A stretch of 64,000 nucleotides of DNA from Sipunculus nudus (Eukaryota > Annelida > Sipuncula > Golfingiida > Sipunculidae). The stretch lies in assembly GCA_026874595.1 (NCBI GenBank), contig CM049320.1, forward strand, positions 32,708,214 through 32,772,213, written 5' to 3'. Every line of letters begins with the position of its first letter. The stretch's first letter is position 1. This document shows, in pieces, positions 35,336-47,283 of the stretch. The translations under genes and the position numbers were made by a program. The notes under the pieces are model-generated. The model worked only from the letters and a program-made list of their open reading frames with translations. It ran no database searches and was not told the origin of the DNA.

Positions 35336-36553
35336 ATTTAATCTACAGGTTCCCTGCAATAACAACCACTAGATTGCTGTATGGTATTACACCAGAGCTT
35401 TATAATTGTACAAATAAAGAGCAGTCAAGTCTGGCAGTATTACCTGATGACTGCAACAACATGTTGCACAAAACTACGTAATCGTAAAATGTCTGACGAA
35501 ATTTGATTCCTCTTTATTTGTAGAATCATATATATATATGCCCAATGTTTGACCAGCAAGTATGCCAAACTTCAAGAACTACAATTTCTCTAATTGTAAC
35601 TAAGCACATCAGTGCTAACCTCTGAATTAAAACCAAGTCAAATGAAATTTCATATAAAATATTCATTATATCTGAAATTAACATATCGATAATTCATGAG
35701 GCAGTTAAAAGATGTAGTGACACCAAGGATCCCTGTCTCTGTGGAATCGATGGCATAATAACAAATTCTTTAGTTTATAAAGTGTCCACTAGATCGTGGC
35801 ACCACCTAAGCAGGGTCATGCTTTCTGTTGCAAAAATGTAATTATGATGAATTTTATTTCTGAATCTGAGCCGTATTATTGAAATATTGTGATTATTAGT
35901 AGGTGCATCTTTGACCCATTGACCACAACATATGGCATAAACTGATGTAATGCTTGGATGTAACTATTCATTCAGAAGCATTAGTAGTTTACCTAAGCTC
36001 AGACAGATGGCACTGGTTAATACCACCTCATACCAGATGTATATCTGGGCAAGGTTTGATAGTTACCCGTCATCTATCAATTAATTTCAGGTTGAGAATT
36101 AAAGCAATATATTACATGCAGAAGCACTAATTTCAGACAAACTTAAGATGGTCTACCAAACATCCTGCACAGCCTTGCTCTGGCATATTGTGGGAAGTCT
36201 GGCTCGCCTTAGCAACAGAAATCTCTGTGGATTCATTCCTTCTCTGTACCCCACATGTCCAGCACCAGCAACGCAAGCAGCTGGAAGAGTGAGTGAGTGA
36301 TTTTGTTGCATCAGGTGCACCCTCTTCATTGGTCATTTTCAAAGGCGTATTAAGAATAACTGAGGTTTGCATTATCTGAACACAGGTTTTTTCTATGTTG
36401 ACCTAAATGAAATCCCTCTTCTTGATACAACACCTGACCTAAACAATTCTGCCCTCACTCAAAATTGGCCCCTTGGATTGCTGGAATAACACTTAGAGTG
36501 TTAGCAAGTCAGAAGAACAATTAGCCAACAATACAAATATGACTTGTATATTT
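33925..36553. other. Region downstream of the CARD gene
   Basis: Holds a C-run (about 34937-34954), an (AT)n microsatellite (about 35289-35336) and a lone hairpin remnant (GTCAGCTGAGCTAAAA near 34460). The 3' UTR of the CARD gene must lie in its upper part. Minus-strand AATAAA candidates are TTTATT at about 35849 and about 35513, and I cannot tell which is used. A 79-residue minus-strand frame (36372-36133) lies within this likely UTR. Confidence 0.45.
35289..35336. repeat. (AT)n dinucleotide microsatellite
   Basis: An AT run of about 45 bp, slightly interrupted at its right end. Confidence 0.95.
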
Positions 36554-39500
36554 TCACTTGGATGGTGATCCTGTACTGTCTGGTTCTTGATCTTCATCAT
36601 TGCTTGATCTTGTGGTGTTTTCATTAGTAGATTCTGTATTTTCTTCAGCTGACTGATTGCTCTCGGTGGCTGACTGATTTCCTAAGTTCCTAATGTTATC
36701 ACCAGATGGTAAGGTAGGCTGGCTGGCTTGTTGACCAAATGATATTGATGATGATAATGTGGATGATGATGAAGATGACAGCTCATATACATTTACATCA
36801 GCAGCAGGGGCAACTCGAGATTGCTTGACAGCAGGTTCATCGCAAGATGGATCTCCCATTCTTTTAGTCCCCAATGTTAGACTTGATCCACCTTGATTTG
36901 CCTGTGCTGCCCTCTGTTGCTGCTGATGAACATTATGTGCTGCCACCTGTTGGTCTAGTGGGGTTCTATATTGTGCTGTCCCCTGTTGTTCTTGCCGGGG
37001 AGCATTCCATGTTTCCCTCGGTTGCTGCTGCTGAATAAAAACCTGTGCTGCCCTCTGTTGGTCAAACTGGGCACCAAGTGCTGCCCCCTGCTGATGCATT
37101 TGAACACTACCTTCTGCTGTTTTTGGTTGTGCTGCACTCTGTTGGTTTGGCAATGGACTATATTGTACTGGTCTCTGTTGTTGAGGCATGGAACCACCTT
37201 GTGTGTCACTTTGTTGATATACCATTCTCTTTTGCTGCACCTGGGCACTATCTTGTGCTGCTCTGTGTTGGTGTAACATAGCACTCTCTTGTGCTGCCAT
37301 CTGATCAGGCAAAAGGGCACTATCTTGAACTGATCTTTGTTGTTGAGGCACTGAACCAATTTGTGCTTCACTAACCTGCGCTGCCCTCTGTTGTTGCTCT
37401 TGGGCACTCCCTTGTGCTGCTGTATGTTGGGGCAACTGGGCACAAACTTGCACTGCCCCTTGTTGAACAGTGCTTTGCGGGTTTGGAACAACAACTCCAC
37501 CTGGATTACCAAAAAAAACAAACTGAGATCTGTCAGAACTGGTAGTTACACCACAAGCAGCTGCTATAACCTGCTCTTGATGCTGTCTGACCTGTTCAGC
37601 CATGTAGCATGTTGCTGGTGCGGCACGTCCTGCCCTTTCTGCTGGCTCCTGTTTGCAAACCTCCTGTTCTGGTCTGACAGGAGCTGCAACAGAAGCAGTT
37701 TGCTGTCTTGGAAGGTTCAACTGAGGGGATGGATTTAAACTGTATGCTGGCTGAATGGTATTATGTGCCATTCCCTGAAACTGCAATCCTGGTTGGACGT
37801 GAGGGGTTACTCTTGGCATGTTTCTTATATTTGATCCATCAGATGCCAGCACTGGTCTGACAGGCTGCCCATGTTGCTCAGATGGACCATGGGTCATTTG
37901 CTGTGCAGCTTGGCTGGATGCTGTAGAGTTATGCCCCTGACGACTCTCTTGGGTTATAGGACCTCTTTGAATGTTTGGAGTATTTGGTGTTGCAGGTGGC
38001 ATTTGTTGATAAATGTTAAAACACTGATTACCATTTTGGCCAAGGTTGTGAAAGCCAATCTCACTGTTAGGTGTTGCTGTTACTCTTTGGTATTGCTGTT
38101 CTGGCAAAAGCTGAGCAGACGGCAGTGTCTGATTGGCCACTTGTGGTGCTATGTTCTGATTGGATGGAGTAACTGCTGTAGGTGTTCTGATTGGTCCTGC
38201 TCGTTGATATTGGCCAGGGATTGGCCTGTTGTTCTGAGCTACTGGCGCTGGTGGTATAGCCTGCATGTCATTGGGATCTGGTAGCATTCCTTCAAGAGAT
38301 ATTCCTACAAAAACAGAAGTATATTTTAATAAACTCTTTAAAATTATTTTTAAAAAGTCATCATTTTAAACCAAACATAACAACTATTCCATTGGCCATC
38401 CAAGACAAAACTATCCAAGATCTTCTAGTAAACTGATTTTCAGATAATCCATGCAACTAATAAAAATTTTTTTTCACCCAAAATGGACCTATTCAAGGTA
38501 TAGGTCACACTCTTAGTATTTTTGTTATGACCTCATTTTCAAAAGGTTTCTTCTTCTCACCCATAAATACCAACATTCATAGTCTGAAAAAAGGTCTGTG
38601 ATATATTTTTTTCATTATTGTGTATTCACTTTGTACACTGCAGTGAGCCTGCTTAAACCATGGCATCCCTGACTTCTCAGTATGGGGATACAATAATTAA
38701 TAACTAGAAAATGGGCACTTGACAAGCGACTACATGTATCACAGAGGCAAGAATAAAGTAAGGCATTAATGTTCCTGAAATGACATGACTCCAAAATTGT
38801 GGCATGAGAGATGTCAATTAAACTCCTAATACTGTATATGTGCAATTTTCACCAAAAACAGATCTACCGATAGATACTACATGCAAAATTTCAGGCTGAG
38901 ACACCGATCAACTAATGACAAAAAGTGCATTAATGTTTTCTATAATAAGGCCCACAGGCCTAATGCAAACCTGTGCAATGGGATATACAACAGGTATAAT
39001 GCTTCCATGCTGGACCATTACTTTTCTGTGACATGTATATGCACAATGCAAGTACTAAACATTTTGTATCAGAGTAAAAACACAAATTACACAATGCAAA
39101 AATGATAGTAGGTAGCATCACCAGTCTTGGGTATGAGATGGATGTATCCAAGATCTATGGACATGCACAATTTCAGCCCTAAATATTGAACCAATCATTA
39201 AGATGAACAGATGCATGGATGGTTACCATACAAAATTGACTGTAGGTGGCACCACCAGTTTTGAGTAGGAGATGGACAGATCCAGGATCTATGGACAAGC
39301 ACAATTTCAGCCCAATACATTGAACTGCTCCTGAGATAAGGGCTGTTATCAATTAGACACCAAGATTCAGACTGCATGAAAAGGACTGCAGGTGCTGCCA
39401 CCAGTTTATGCTACCCACAAGTTCACATGTGAGCAAATAATTATGCTAGGTTTTGAAAAGATTGGTCTCAGATGAGTTTTATCATATATAAAGTAATTTG

Positions 39501-40590
39501 TGACTGGATGGGTTTTGTGACCTTGATATTTGACCTTGTGACCCCAAAATCTGTAAGTTTCTTTTTGTGCCCTGTTAACAGATGGACGGACAGAAGTAAG
39601 GACGGATGATGGACAAAGAGTGATCACTATAGCTCAGATGACTTTCAGTCAGCTGAGCTAAAAATAGTACCTATGAATATGGCTTAGGTAATTTAAAAAT
39701 TATGAGGACAAATGTGTTGTGTCCCTGTTATACAAAATGGTGCAAAAACATGAATGCTGTACAAACAAAAATATAATGAATGTGATCACCTGTAACAGCT
39801 TGTACAATGGCATGCTGTTCAGTCAGAATCAAACAATCAAAAAAGTTACAGATGTCATTTCTAGTTCGTCGTCCAAGATGATCCAGGAGTTTAGACACCT
39901 GGTTAAAACTGGTGTGGTTACCGGCCTATAAGAAAGAACAATATGGTTAATACTATTTCTCTCTCTCTCTCTCTTAGTCTCTCTCACTTGTGACCACTCT
40001 CACTTTCTCTCACACCTATGTTCTCACTTGCACTTTCTGCTGCACCACATCATCTCACTCTCCCTGTCTTTCCCCTCTCTATCACTCTCCATCAGTCCCT
40101 CTTTCTTTCTCACATTTTTCTGCTCTCTCTCTCCCTCCTTTAATCTATTTCTCTCACTTTCTTTCTCAGAACATTTCCACCTTCTCAAAAATGCTTATTA
40201 CAGAAAACTCGTTCAGTTGTTTATTCAACAAATTGCCTATATCTTAATATTATTTTAAGTAAATTGATTTGTAATTTTCAAATAGTAAATTATGGTACAT
40301 ATGCCAGTACTTTATTAATCAAAATTAGTATATATCACCTGATTCTAGTATGCACTTTCCAAGTACTTGTACATGAATGGTAGCTTTTGTATATTTCAGA
40401 CACTAAATGCATGAAAATAACCGCTTACCTCAATACTTTCCCTCTGGAATTTGGACAAAACTCTTTTTTCCAGGAGGTAATCCCATAATGTGGTCCCCTT
40501 AATGTCCACATTTTGCACTAAATAGACTCTGTTTCTTGAGATGATTTTCTTCAGATCTTCTTCTCTAAAGTTCCAGTGTGGGTATGCCAT
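36554..40590 (-). CDS. CARD-domain protein with long Gln-rich tail, three exons
   Basis: Exon 1 is 40590-40429 (54 codons, donor GTAAGC, phase 0), exon 2 is 39925-39790 (acceptor TTTCTTATAG, donor GTGATC, phase 1) and exon 3 is 38304-36554 (acceptor TTTTTGTAG). Phases match, giving about 682 residues. Residues 8 to about 100 form a CARD, a six-helix death-fold domain that assembles signalling complexes by CARD-CARD contact: EDLKKIISRNRVYLVQNV (helix 1), TTLWDYLLEKR (2), SKFQRESIE (3), FNQVSKLLDHLGRRT (4), RNDICNFFDCLILT (5), EQHAIVQAV (6). Exon 3 encodes a disordered Pro/Gln-rich part, Gln/Ala repeats of the QQ-RAAQ-S type at about 380-580, a basic patch (TKRMGD, VKQSR) near 600, a Ser run and an acidic end. 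The start has a strong context (GTCACCATGG). An acceptor 16 bp upstream (TTTTTTATACAG, ending 40607) implies a non-coding leader exon further 5'. A role in innate immune or death signalling is inferred from the CARD only; I know no named family with this tail. Confidence 0.85.
36920..37500 (-). repeat. Degenerate coding repeats of the Gln/Ala-rich tail
   Basis: Within exon 3, blocks of about 50-60 bp repeat the sense CAACAG(C)AGAGCAGCACAAG theme, encoding peptides such as QQQRAAQVSEAQ, LHQHRAAQDSAQ and FDQQRAAQVFIQ. The repeats are diverged, so the tail grew by old tandem duplication. Their composition opens long frames on both strands that are not genes. Confidence 0.7.
38305..39789 (-). other. 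Intron 2 of the CARD gene, with R275-type and hairpin-end repeat
   Basis: About 1.5 kb. R275-like sequence starts near 38700 (ACTAGAAAATGGGCACTTGA, GCGACTACATGTAT) and includes TAGGTGGCACCACCAG near 39243 and CAGGTGCTGCCACCAG near 39390. An ACGG-type tract and hairpin end follow at 39585-39660. The insert therefore combines an R275 core with the hairpin end otherwise linked to R337 and R680. Confidence 0.75.
39926..40428 (-). other. Intron 1 of the CARD gene, with CT-rich microsatellite
   Basis: A (CT)n and CTCTCA/CTTTCT-rich tract covers about 39957-40170. On the sense (minus) strand it reads as a GA-rich tract. Frames through it are spurious. Confidence 0.85.
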
Positions 40591-40606
40591 GGTGACAGAA
40601 CAAAGT

Positions 40607-40964
40607 CTGTATAAAAAATATTTAGAGTCATATATACTGAAATAGACAACCATTGATTGTACACTAGTTATAGACTGTAACCAAAAATTCCAAAGGTGAA
40701 TACTTGTTTTGCTGGATGCATTGGATGTTTAAAGCTATTAATGCTTAAGATCACCTTCTGAATTTGTTCAGAAATTACCTACTAGATGGCACCAACATGC
40801 CCTCAGGTAGACCAGAAGAACTTCATCTGGTATGAGGTACAAGGACAACACAAACACTGCCATCTATATTCAAGCAGCTGAATTAAAGCTACTTCCAAAT
40901 GGAGAAACTGATCTAAGCATTACCATAGGCACATGTATGATGATGTATTAACATCAACATAAGA
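40607..40964 (-). other. Upstream of CARD coding exon 1
   Basis: Presumed intron between a leader exon and coding exon 1. CTACTAGATGGCACC (40779-40793) resembles a CTCF core. No TATA box or leader exon can be placed here with confidence. Confidence 0.35.
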
Positions 40965-42083
40965 ACTAGAATATTGGTAGTCAATAAGCGACTATGTGTA
41001 TCCGCCGAAATCAGAGTGGGACGGGTGAAGTGAGGCATAGATTGAGTGGCAAGGGGAAATAGAGTAAGGTGTGTTGCATATTAGCATGGATGTCTGCAGC
41101 ATAAACATAAATGTAGGTGGTGCCACCTGCCACAAGATCGAGAAAGCTATCCAAGATTTATACACATGCAAAATTTTAGGCAGATAAGTCAAACCAATAC
41201 CGAGATATGAGTGATTTTATCCCAACGCAGACAAACGGTCGCTATGCAAAAATGGTTGTAGTTGGTGCCTGCAGTTTTGTGTATGATGAAGAACTATGTG
41301 CGATCTATATACATGCAAAATTTCAGGAGAATACATCAAACCAGTCCTGAGATATAAGCCTGGATGTCTGCAGCATAAACATTAATGAAGGTGGCACCAC
41401 CTGCCACAAAATTCAGGAAGCTATCCAAGATGTATTAAACTGAAAAATTTTAGGCAGATAAGTCAAACAACTGAATTTATATTGCAGGTTGCACCACCAG
41501 TTTCGGGTATGATAAGGATCTATGTGAGATCTATACACATACAAAATTTCAGACGGATTCGTCAAACCAGTCTTGAGATATAAGCCTGTATGTCTGCAGC
41601 CTGAATGTGAATGTAGGTGGCAACACCTGTCATAAAATCCAGAAAGCTATTCAGGATGTATATAGGTGCAAAATTTCAGGTGGATGAGTCCAACCAATGC
41701 AGAAATATGAGTGATTTTATCCCAAGGCAGATGAACAGATGGACACTGTGCAAAAATGGTTGCAGGTGGCGCCACCATTTTTAGTGTATGTTATAAAGCT
41801 ATCTAAGGGCTACATTTGTGCAAAATGTTTAGCCTGATTGGTCAAACGGTTCAAAGGATATGTGGAATAATGTGTCAAAACAGATGCACAGATGGACGCA
41901 CTGGAGAGAAGAAAGCTCAGAGGTCAACGCAAAATATTTTGGCACCAGTTCACATGTGTCCAGTGGTCTCAGAGTTCTATTCTGGAAATGAACGTGGCAG
42001 CAGTAGCAGGAGTGGCAGCGACGGTGGCTGAACCCGGTCAAAAACATAGTATCCGCAAATCTTTGTTTTGGCAGATACAATAA
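40965..42083 (+). mobile_element. R275 element, complete copy 1
   Basis: It starts AACTAGAATATTGGTAG, then GCGACTATGTGTATCCGCC, and ends GAACCCGGTCAAAAACATAG then CAAATCTTTGTTTTGGCAGA, the same ends as the nested copy at 43960-45133. Inside, roughly 270-bp modules each carry one or two GGTGGCGCCACC-like palindromes (near 41117, 41392, 41616 and 41766) and GAGATATGAGTGATTTTATC. A weak inverted match of the ends (GTATCCGCCRAAA / GTATCYKCCAAAAC) hints at short terminal inverted repeats. No coding frame is accepted. Confidence 0.7.
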
Positions 42084-42239
42084 CATATATGGAACAAACA
42101 TGTGTTATTCTTGTATGCAAATTAGGGCTGAAAAAACACACAACTAGTTATTCAACAAACAGTCAAATTCTCAAGAGTCTGCAATCTATGCATGAAATCC
42201 TATCACAAATATCTGCCAACGGTAATATTGCTGGTTCGC

Positions 42240-42510
42240 TAATCTGTTGAGACATAGCAAAGGGCAGAGGGGAAGCCTGCTAGTAGTGGCCAAGCTGAGC
42301 CAAGGCAAGCTGCCTGGAGAGGGTTACATAACACAAGTGATGACTGTACTACTAGGTGGGCTTGATGAAAACAACACTTGACATGGTGTATGAAAACTTG
42401 AATAAAAGCTTCTCTTTTCCATTAATTCCTTTGAAATTTCAGATTTTAAAAGATTTAATCCTTATGTATATATGCTGTGAAAATTAAATCAACAGTGCTT
42501 ACAGGGAAAA
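42240..42510 (-). repeat. R680 fragment, interrupted by a signature end
   Basis: Reverse complement of about 7130-7340 (GCCTGCTAGTAGTGGCCAAG, TTACATAACACAAGTGATGA, TAATCCTTATGTATATATGC). At 42510 it is cut by CAAGGGACCCATGGGTCAC then ATCGCTCAGCTGA (42511-42541), which marks the start of another unit whose far end is unclear. The 42084-42239 spacer is unassigned. Confidence 0.65.
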
Positions 42511-42541
42511 CAAGGGACCCATGGGTCACATCGCTCAGCTG

Positions 42542-43315
42542 AATTTTGGAAAATATTAGTAACTGCAAAATATTGTCATTTCTTTTGGTTTTTCATGTAT
42601 ATTATCATTAGAAAGCTATGAGAAAACGGCCCAGCTAAAATTAAACACTGTAAATTATAGAATAATGGACATGAGCTTAACCATTTAGTGATGCACCAAG
42701 GGAACAAATCGGCCTATGGTAAGTGTTATATAAAAGTAACATTTCATAAGCAAATAATGTGTGAAGGTAATTAAGTTTCAAAAGTTAAATATATGGCCAT
42801 ATGAGTTAAAAAATAATCCAACAAAGTTTGACCAATATTCCTAATTTTAATACTAAGTTAACAGTGTTATTCACACCTACTTTAAGAGATATGAATGAAA
42901 TGCTACAAAGTATTTATATCTTCTTAAAACTTGTCAGTTAGCACTTACATTAGATCCTAATATTTTATCACATCTGAATATTAGGATTAAATTCCTGAAA
43001 TTTTTTCTTTAAAAAAATCAAAATTGTCCAAGTCTCAACAAAAGAATTTATTTAACATTAAAATTATAAAATTCATCTTGTTTATTAGTCCTGTGTATTG
43101 AAAGGGTGGGTGGGGGAGGGGTCTCCGTTGTTACTGTTCATTGCTGAAAAAGATGTTAATTTTAAGATTCATCTAGTTCATAGTACAGGTCTGTCAACAG
43201 AATGGGGTGGGGGGGAGAGAAAAAGGCTCCCTGTGGTATGGTATTAACTGCAGACAGCCTGATCAAGCTCAACACAGTTGAGAGAGGGCTTGCCCTAGTG
43301 ATGGGATTTCATAAC
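42542..43315. other. AT-rich stretch after an orphan signature end
   Basis: No gene seen. G-runs (GGGTGGGTGGGGGAGGGG near 43106; GGGGTGGGGGGG near 43204) are the only marked composition features. Confidence 0.4.
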
Positions 43316-43765
43316 ATTATGCCAACAGCCTTGGGAGCATAGAGAGCTGCACTGAATGACCTACAGTGACCAAAATGGACTGCTTGACAATGTTAGGGTT
43401 TACAACAAGAGCCTCCAAAAAAATTCAATAACTAGCCTAATATTGCAGCTTTTATTTTCAAATTTCAGATTTTAACAGATTAAATCCTTATGTGCACATG
43501 CAGTGAAAATTAAATCCACAGTACTTACAGAAAAAAAACCTGCCATGGCCAAAGTTGGGCAAAATTTAAAGTACTTCTATTTTCAAATTTAAGATTTTAA
43601 CAGATTAAATCATAATGTGAAAATTAAATCCACAGTACTTACAGGGAAAACTTCTGGCATGTACATAGGAACTATATAGAGAAATATATATATGGCAAGT
43701 ATGAGGAAAAACAGATGAGTGGTTTTGATATTAGGCGGCCTGAAGTGTGAAAATAGGTTTTTAAT
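43316..43765 (-). repeat. R680 fragments, inverted, interrupted by element E4
   Basis: Matches the reverse complement of about 6541-6700 (GAGCCTCCAAAAAAATTCAA, GACTGCTTGACAATG) and of the 6080-6190 part (GGCATGTACATAGGAACTAT). It breaks off at ATAGGTTTTTAATCAAA, where E4 begins. Confidence 0.65.
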
Positions 43766-43959
43766 CAAACAAGTGACCCATGGGTCATGACGCTCAGCTG
43801 ACTGGGAAGAGATTCGCTAAAGGAAATTTTATCATCAGAATGGTAGTATATACCCATTCAACTGAAGCATCAAACAGATTAACCAACAGGCCAAGATTTA
43901 GTCTGTATTTATATATCTAAAAAATAGAAAAAAAAATGTGTAAACTTTAAAAACTAGAA

Positions 43960-45133
43960 CACGGGTAGCCGACAAGTGACTACGTGTATCCGCCAAAATC
44001 AGAGTGGAATGGTTGAAGTGAGGCATGGATTGAGCGGCAAGGGGAAATAGAGTAAGGTATGTTGCATATTAGCATGGATGTCTGCAGCCTAAATATGTAT
44101 GTAGGTTGTGCCACCTACCACAAATCCAGAAAGCTGTCCAAGTTGTATACATATGCAAAATTTTAGGCAGAAAAGTCAAACCACTACATGTATATGAGTG
44201 ATTTTAGCCGACGGCAGACAAACAGACAGACACTGTGCAAAAATGGTTGCAGGTGGCCCCTGCAGTTTCGTGTATGATAAAGACCTATGTGAGATCTATA
44301 CACATGCAAAATTTTGGCCCAATCGTTCAAACGGTTCCCGAGATATGAGCTCGGATGTCTGCAGCATAAACTAGAATGTAGGTGGCGCCACCTGTCATAA
44401 AATCAAGAAAGCTATCCAGGATGTATAAAACTGCAAAATTTTAGGCAGATATGTCAAACCACTGCCGAGATATGAGTGACATTATCCCACAGCAGAAAAC
44501 AGACAGACGCTGTGCAAAAATGGTTGCAGGTGGCGCCACCAGTTTTGTGTATGATAAAGAGCTATGAGAGATCTATACACATGCAAAATTTTGACCCAAT
44601 CGGTCAAACCGTTCCTGAGATATGAGCTTGGATGTGATCAGCGTGAACGTGAATGTAGGTGGCGCCATCTGTCATAAAATCAAGAAAGCTATCCTGGATG
44701 TATATGTATGCTGAATTTCAGGTGAATTAGTCAATTCACTGCAGAGATATGAGTGATTTTAACCCAAGGCAGATGAACAGATGGACACTGTGCAAACATG
44801 GTTACAGGTGGCGCCACCATTTTTGTGTATGTTATAAAGCAATCCAAGGGCTACATTTGTATAAATTTTATTTCCTGATTGGTCAATCGGTTCCCGAGAT
44901 ATGAGGGTTTATGTGTGGAAACAGACGCACAAATGGACGCTGGATAGAGGGGAAAGGTCAGAGGTCAACACAAATTGGTTAGGCACTAGTTCACATGTGA
45001 CTCGATAATTGGTGTAAGTTTCAGAAAAATCGGTCCATTTTTCTCAGAGGAGCTCTCTCGAAACAAACGTGGCGGCGGCGGAGGAACCCGGTCAAAAACA
45101 TAGTATCTGCAAAACTTCGTTTTGGAGGATACA
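43960..45133 (+). mobile_element. R275 element, complete copy 2, nested in R337
   Basis: It starts ACTAGAACACGGGTAGCC and ends GAACCCGGTCAAAAACATAG then TTCGTTTTGGAGGATACAAA. Left flank GTGTAAACTTTAAAAA and right flank ATACAGGTGGCTCCACCAG are contiguous in the uninterrupted copy at 26698-26725, so the insertion is clean and younger than the host repeat. Palindromes GGTGGCGCCACC or close variants lie near 44382, 44528, 44660 and 44808. Confidence 0.75.
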
Positions 45134-47283
45134 AAAATACAGGTGGCTCCACCAGTCTGCAGAAACTAATAAAAACACTTAATGGTCAATATCCATGCAA
45201 AGAATCATGATGATCTCTGCATTAGTTGTTCAGATACTTCAGCTTTTGTATCAAATTGTCCATTATTCTGAGGGATACTTCAGAGTCCTATAGCTTGAAG
45301 GATATGGGTAACAGAGACCTAATTTCAAGTTTCCACAGGCCCTCTTCATGGGCCTCCTTGCATGACAAGAATGAAGTTTCTAGGTCCAGTTGTTGCAATT
45401 TGTACCCTGTTGACAGATAACCACATCTTTAAAGGTCTCAAAAAAAGAGAAAAAAAATTCGTAAAAATTTGAAAAAAATAGAAGCGGCGCACCCAGTCTG
45501 CAGAAACTGATGGAACAGCTCATGATCAATATGTATGCCGAAAATCATGACCATCAGTGTTGTAGTTATAGAGATACTGCACTTTTTGTATCAAATTTTC
45601 CATTATTCTGGGGGGTATTTTGGAGCCATACAGCCTAAAGAATATGGGTAACAGAGACCTAATTTCAGGTCTCCATGGAGAATTTTCATGGGTCTCCCTG
45701 TGTGTCAAGAATGAAGATTCTAGGTCCAGTTTTTATGATTTGTGCCCTGTTAACAGATGTTCATATCTTTCAAGGTCTCAAAAATAGAGAAAAAATTTGT
45801 AAAAAAAAAAACCTGAACAAATACAGGTTGTGCCACCAGTCTGCAGGAACTGATGGAACACCTCTTGATCAATATGTATGGCAAAAATCATGACCATCAG
45901 TGATGTAGTTATTGAGATATTGAAGTTTTTGTATGAAATTTTTGACTACTCTTTGGGGTACTTTGGGGCCCCATAGCTCGAAGGATATGGGTAACAGAGA
46001 CCTAATTTCTGGTTTCCATGGAGATTTTCATAGGTCTCTCAGTGTATCGAGAATGAAGATTCTAGGTCCAGTCGTTACTATTTGTGCCACGCTAACAGAT
46101 GACAGCATCCTTAAAGGTCTCAAAAATAGAGGAAAAAATCGTAAAAAATGGAACAATACAGGTGGCGCCACCAGTCTGCAGTAACTGATGGAACATCTCA
46201 TGATCAATATGTATGCAAAAAATCATGACCATCAGTGACGTAGTTACTGAGATATTGAAGTTTTTTTATGAAATTTTTGACTACTCTGGGGGGTATTATG
46301 GGGCCCCATATCTCGATGGATATGGGTAACAGAGACCTAATTTCTGGTTTCCATGGAGACTTTTCATAGGTCTCTCAGTGTGTCGAGAATGAAGATTCTA
46401 GGTGCAGTTGTTACGATTTATGCGACGTTAACAGATGACAGCATCCTTAAAGGTCTCAAAAATGGAGGAAGAAATCGTAAAAAATTCAAACAATACAGGT
46501 GGCGCCACCAGTCTGCAGGAACTGATGGAACACCTCTAGATCAATATGTATGCCAAAAATCATGACCATCAGTGATGTAGTTATTGAGATATTGAAGTTT
46601 TTGTATGAAATTGTTGACTACTCTGGGGGGTACTTTGGGGCCCATTAGCTCGAAGGATATGGTTAACAGAGACCTAATTTCTGGTTTCCAAGGAGATTTT
46701 TCATGGACCTCTCAGTGTGTCAAGAATTAAGATTCTAGGTCCAGTCTTTTCGATTTGTGCCTTGTTAACAGATGTTCACATTTTGAAAGGTCTCAAAAAT
46801 AGAGAAAAAAATTCGTAAAAAATTGAAAGATACAGGTGGCGCCACCAGTCTACAGGAAGTGATGGAACATCTCATGATCAATATGTATGCCAAAAATTAT
46901 GACCATCGGTCAAGTATTTAATGAGATATTGAAGTTTTTGTATGAAATTTTTACTTTTCTGGGGGTACTTTGGGCCCCCATAGCTGGAAGAATATGGATA
47001 ACAGAGACCTAATTTCTAGTTTCCATGGAAACTGTTCATAGGTCTCTCAGTGTGTCGAGAATGAAGATTCTAGGTCCAGTCGTTACGATTTGTGCCTTGT
47101 TAACAGATGTTTACATTTTTAAAGGTATCAAAAATAGAGAAAAAATTCGTAAAAAATCGAAAAATACAGGTGGCGCCACCAGTCTTCAGGAACTGATGGA
47201 ACATCGCATGATCAATATGTATACCAAAATTCATGACCATTAGTGAAGTAGTTAATGAGATATTGAAGTTTTTGTATGAAATT
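45134..47283 (+). repeat. R337 forward array within E4, about six units
   Basis: Anchors GGGTAACAGAGACCTAATTT (or a close variant) lie near 45306, 45648, 45987, 46324, 46661 and 46997. Four successive units (near 46158, 46497, 46836 and 47168) keep a perfect GGTGGCGCCACC. Confidence 0.85.

Noticed and set aside
36133-36372. 79-residue minus-strand frame downstream of the CARD stop
   Set aside because: It has an acceptor-like GTGTTCAG just before it and fair composition, but no domain. It lies in the expected 3' UTR. An alternative last exon cannot be excluded.
36955-38284. Alternative frames on both strands over CARD exon 3 (188 residues minus; 101, 78, 125 and 137 residues plus)
   Set aside because: They are products of the CAG/CTG-rich repeats in exon 3. 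Only the 577-residue frame continues correctly from exons 1 and 2.
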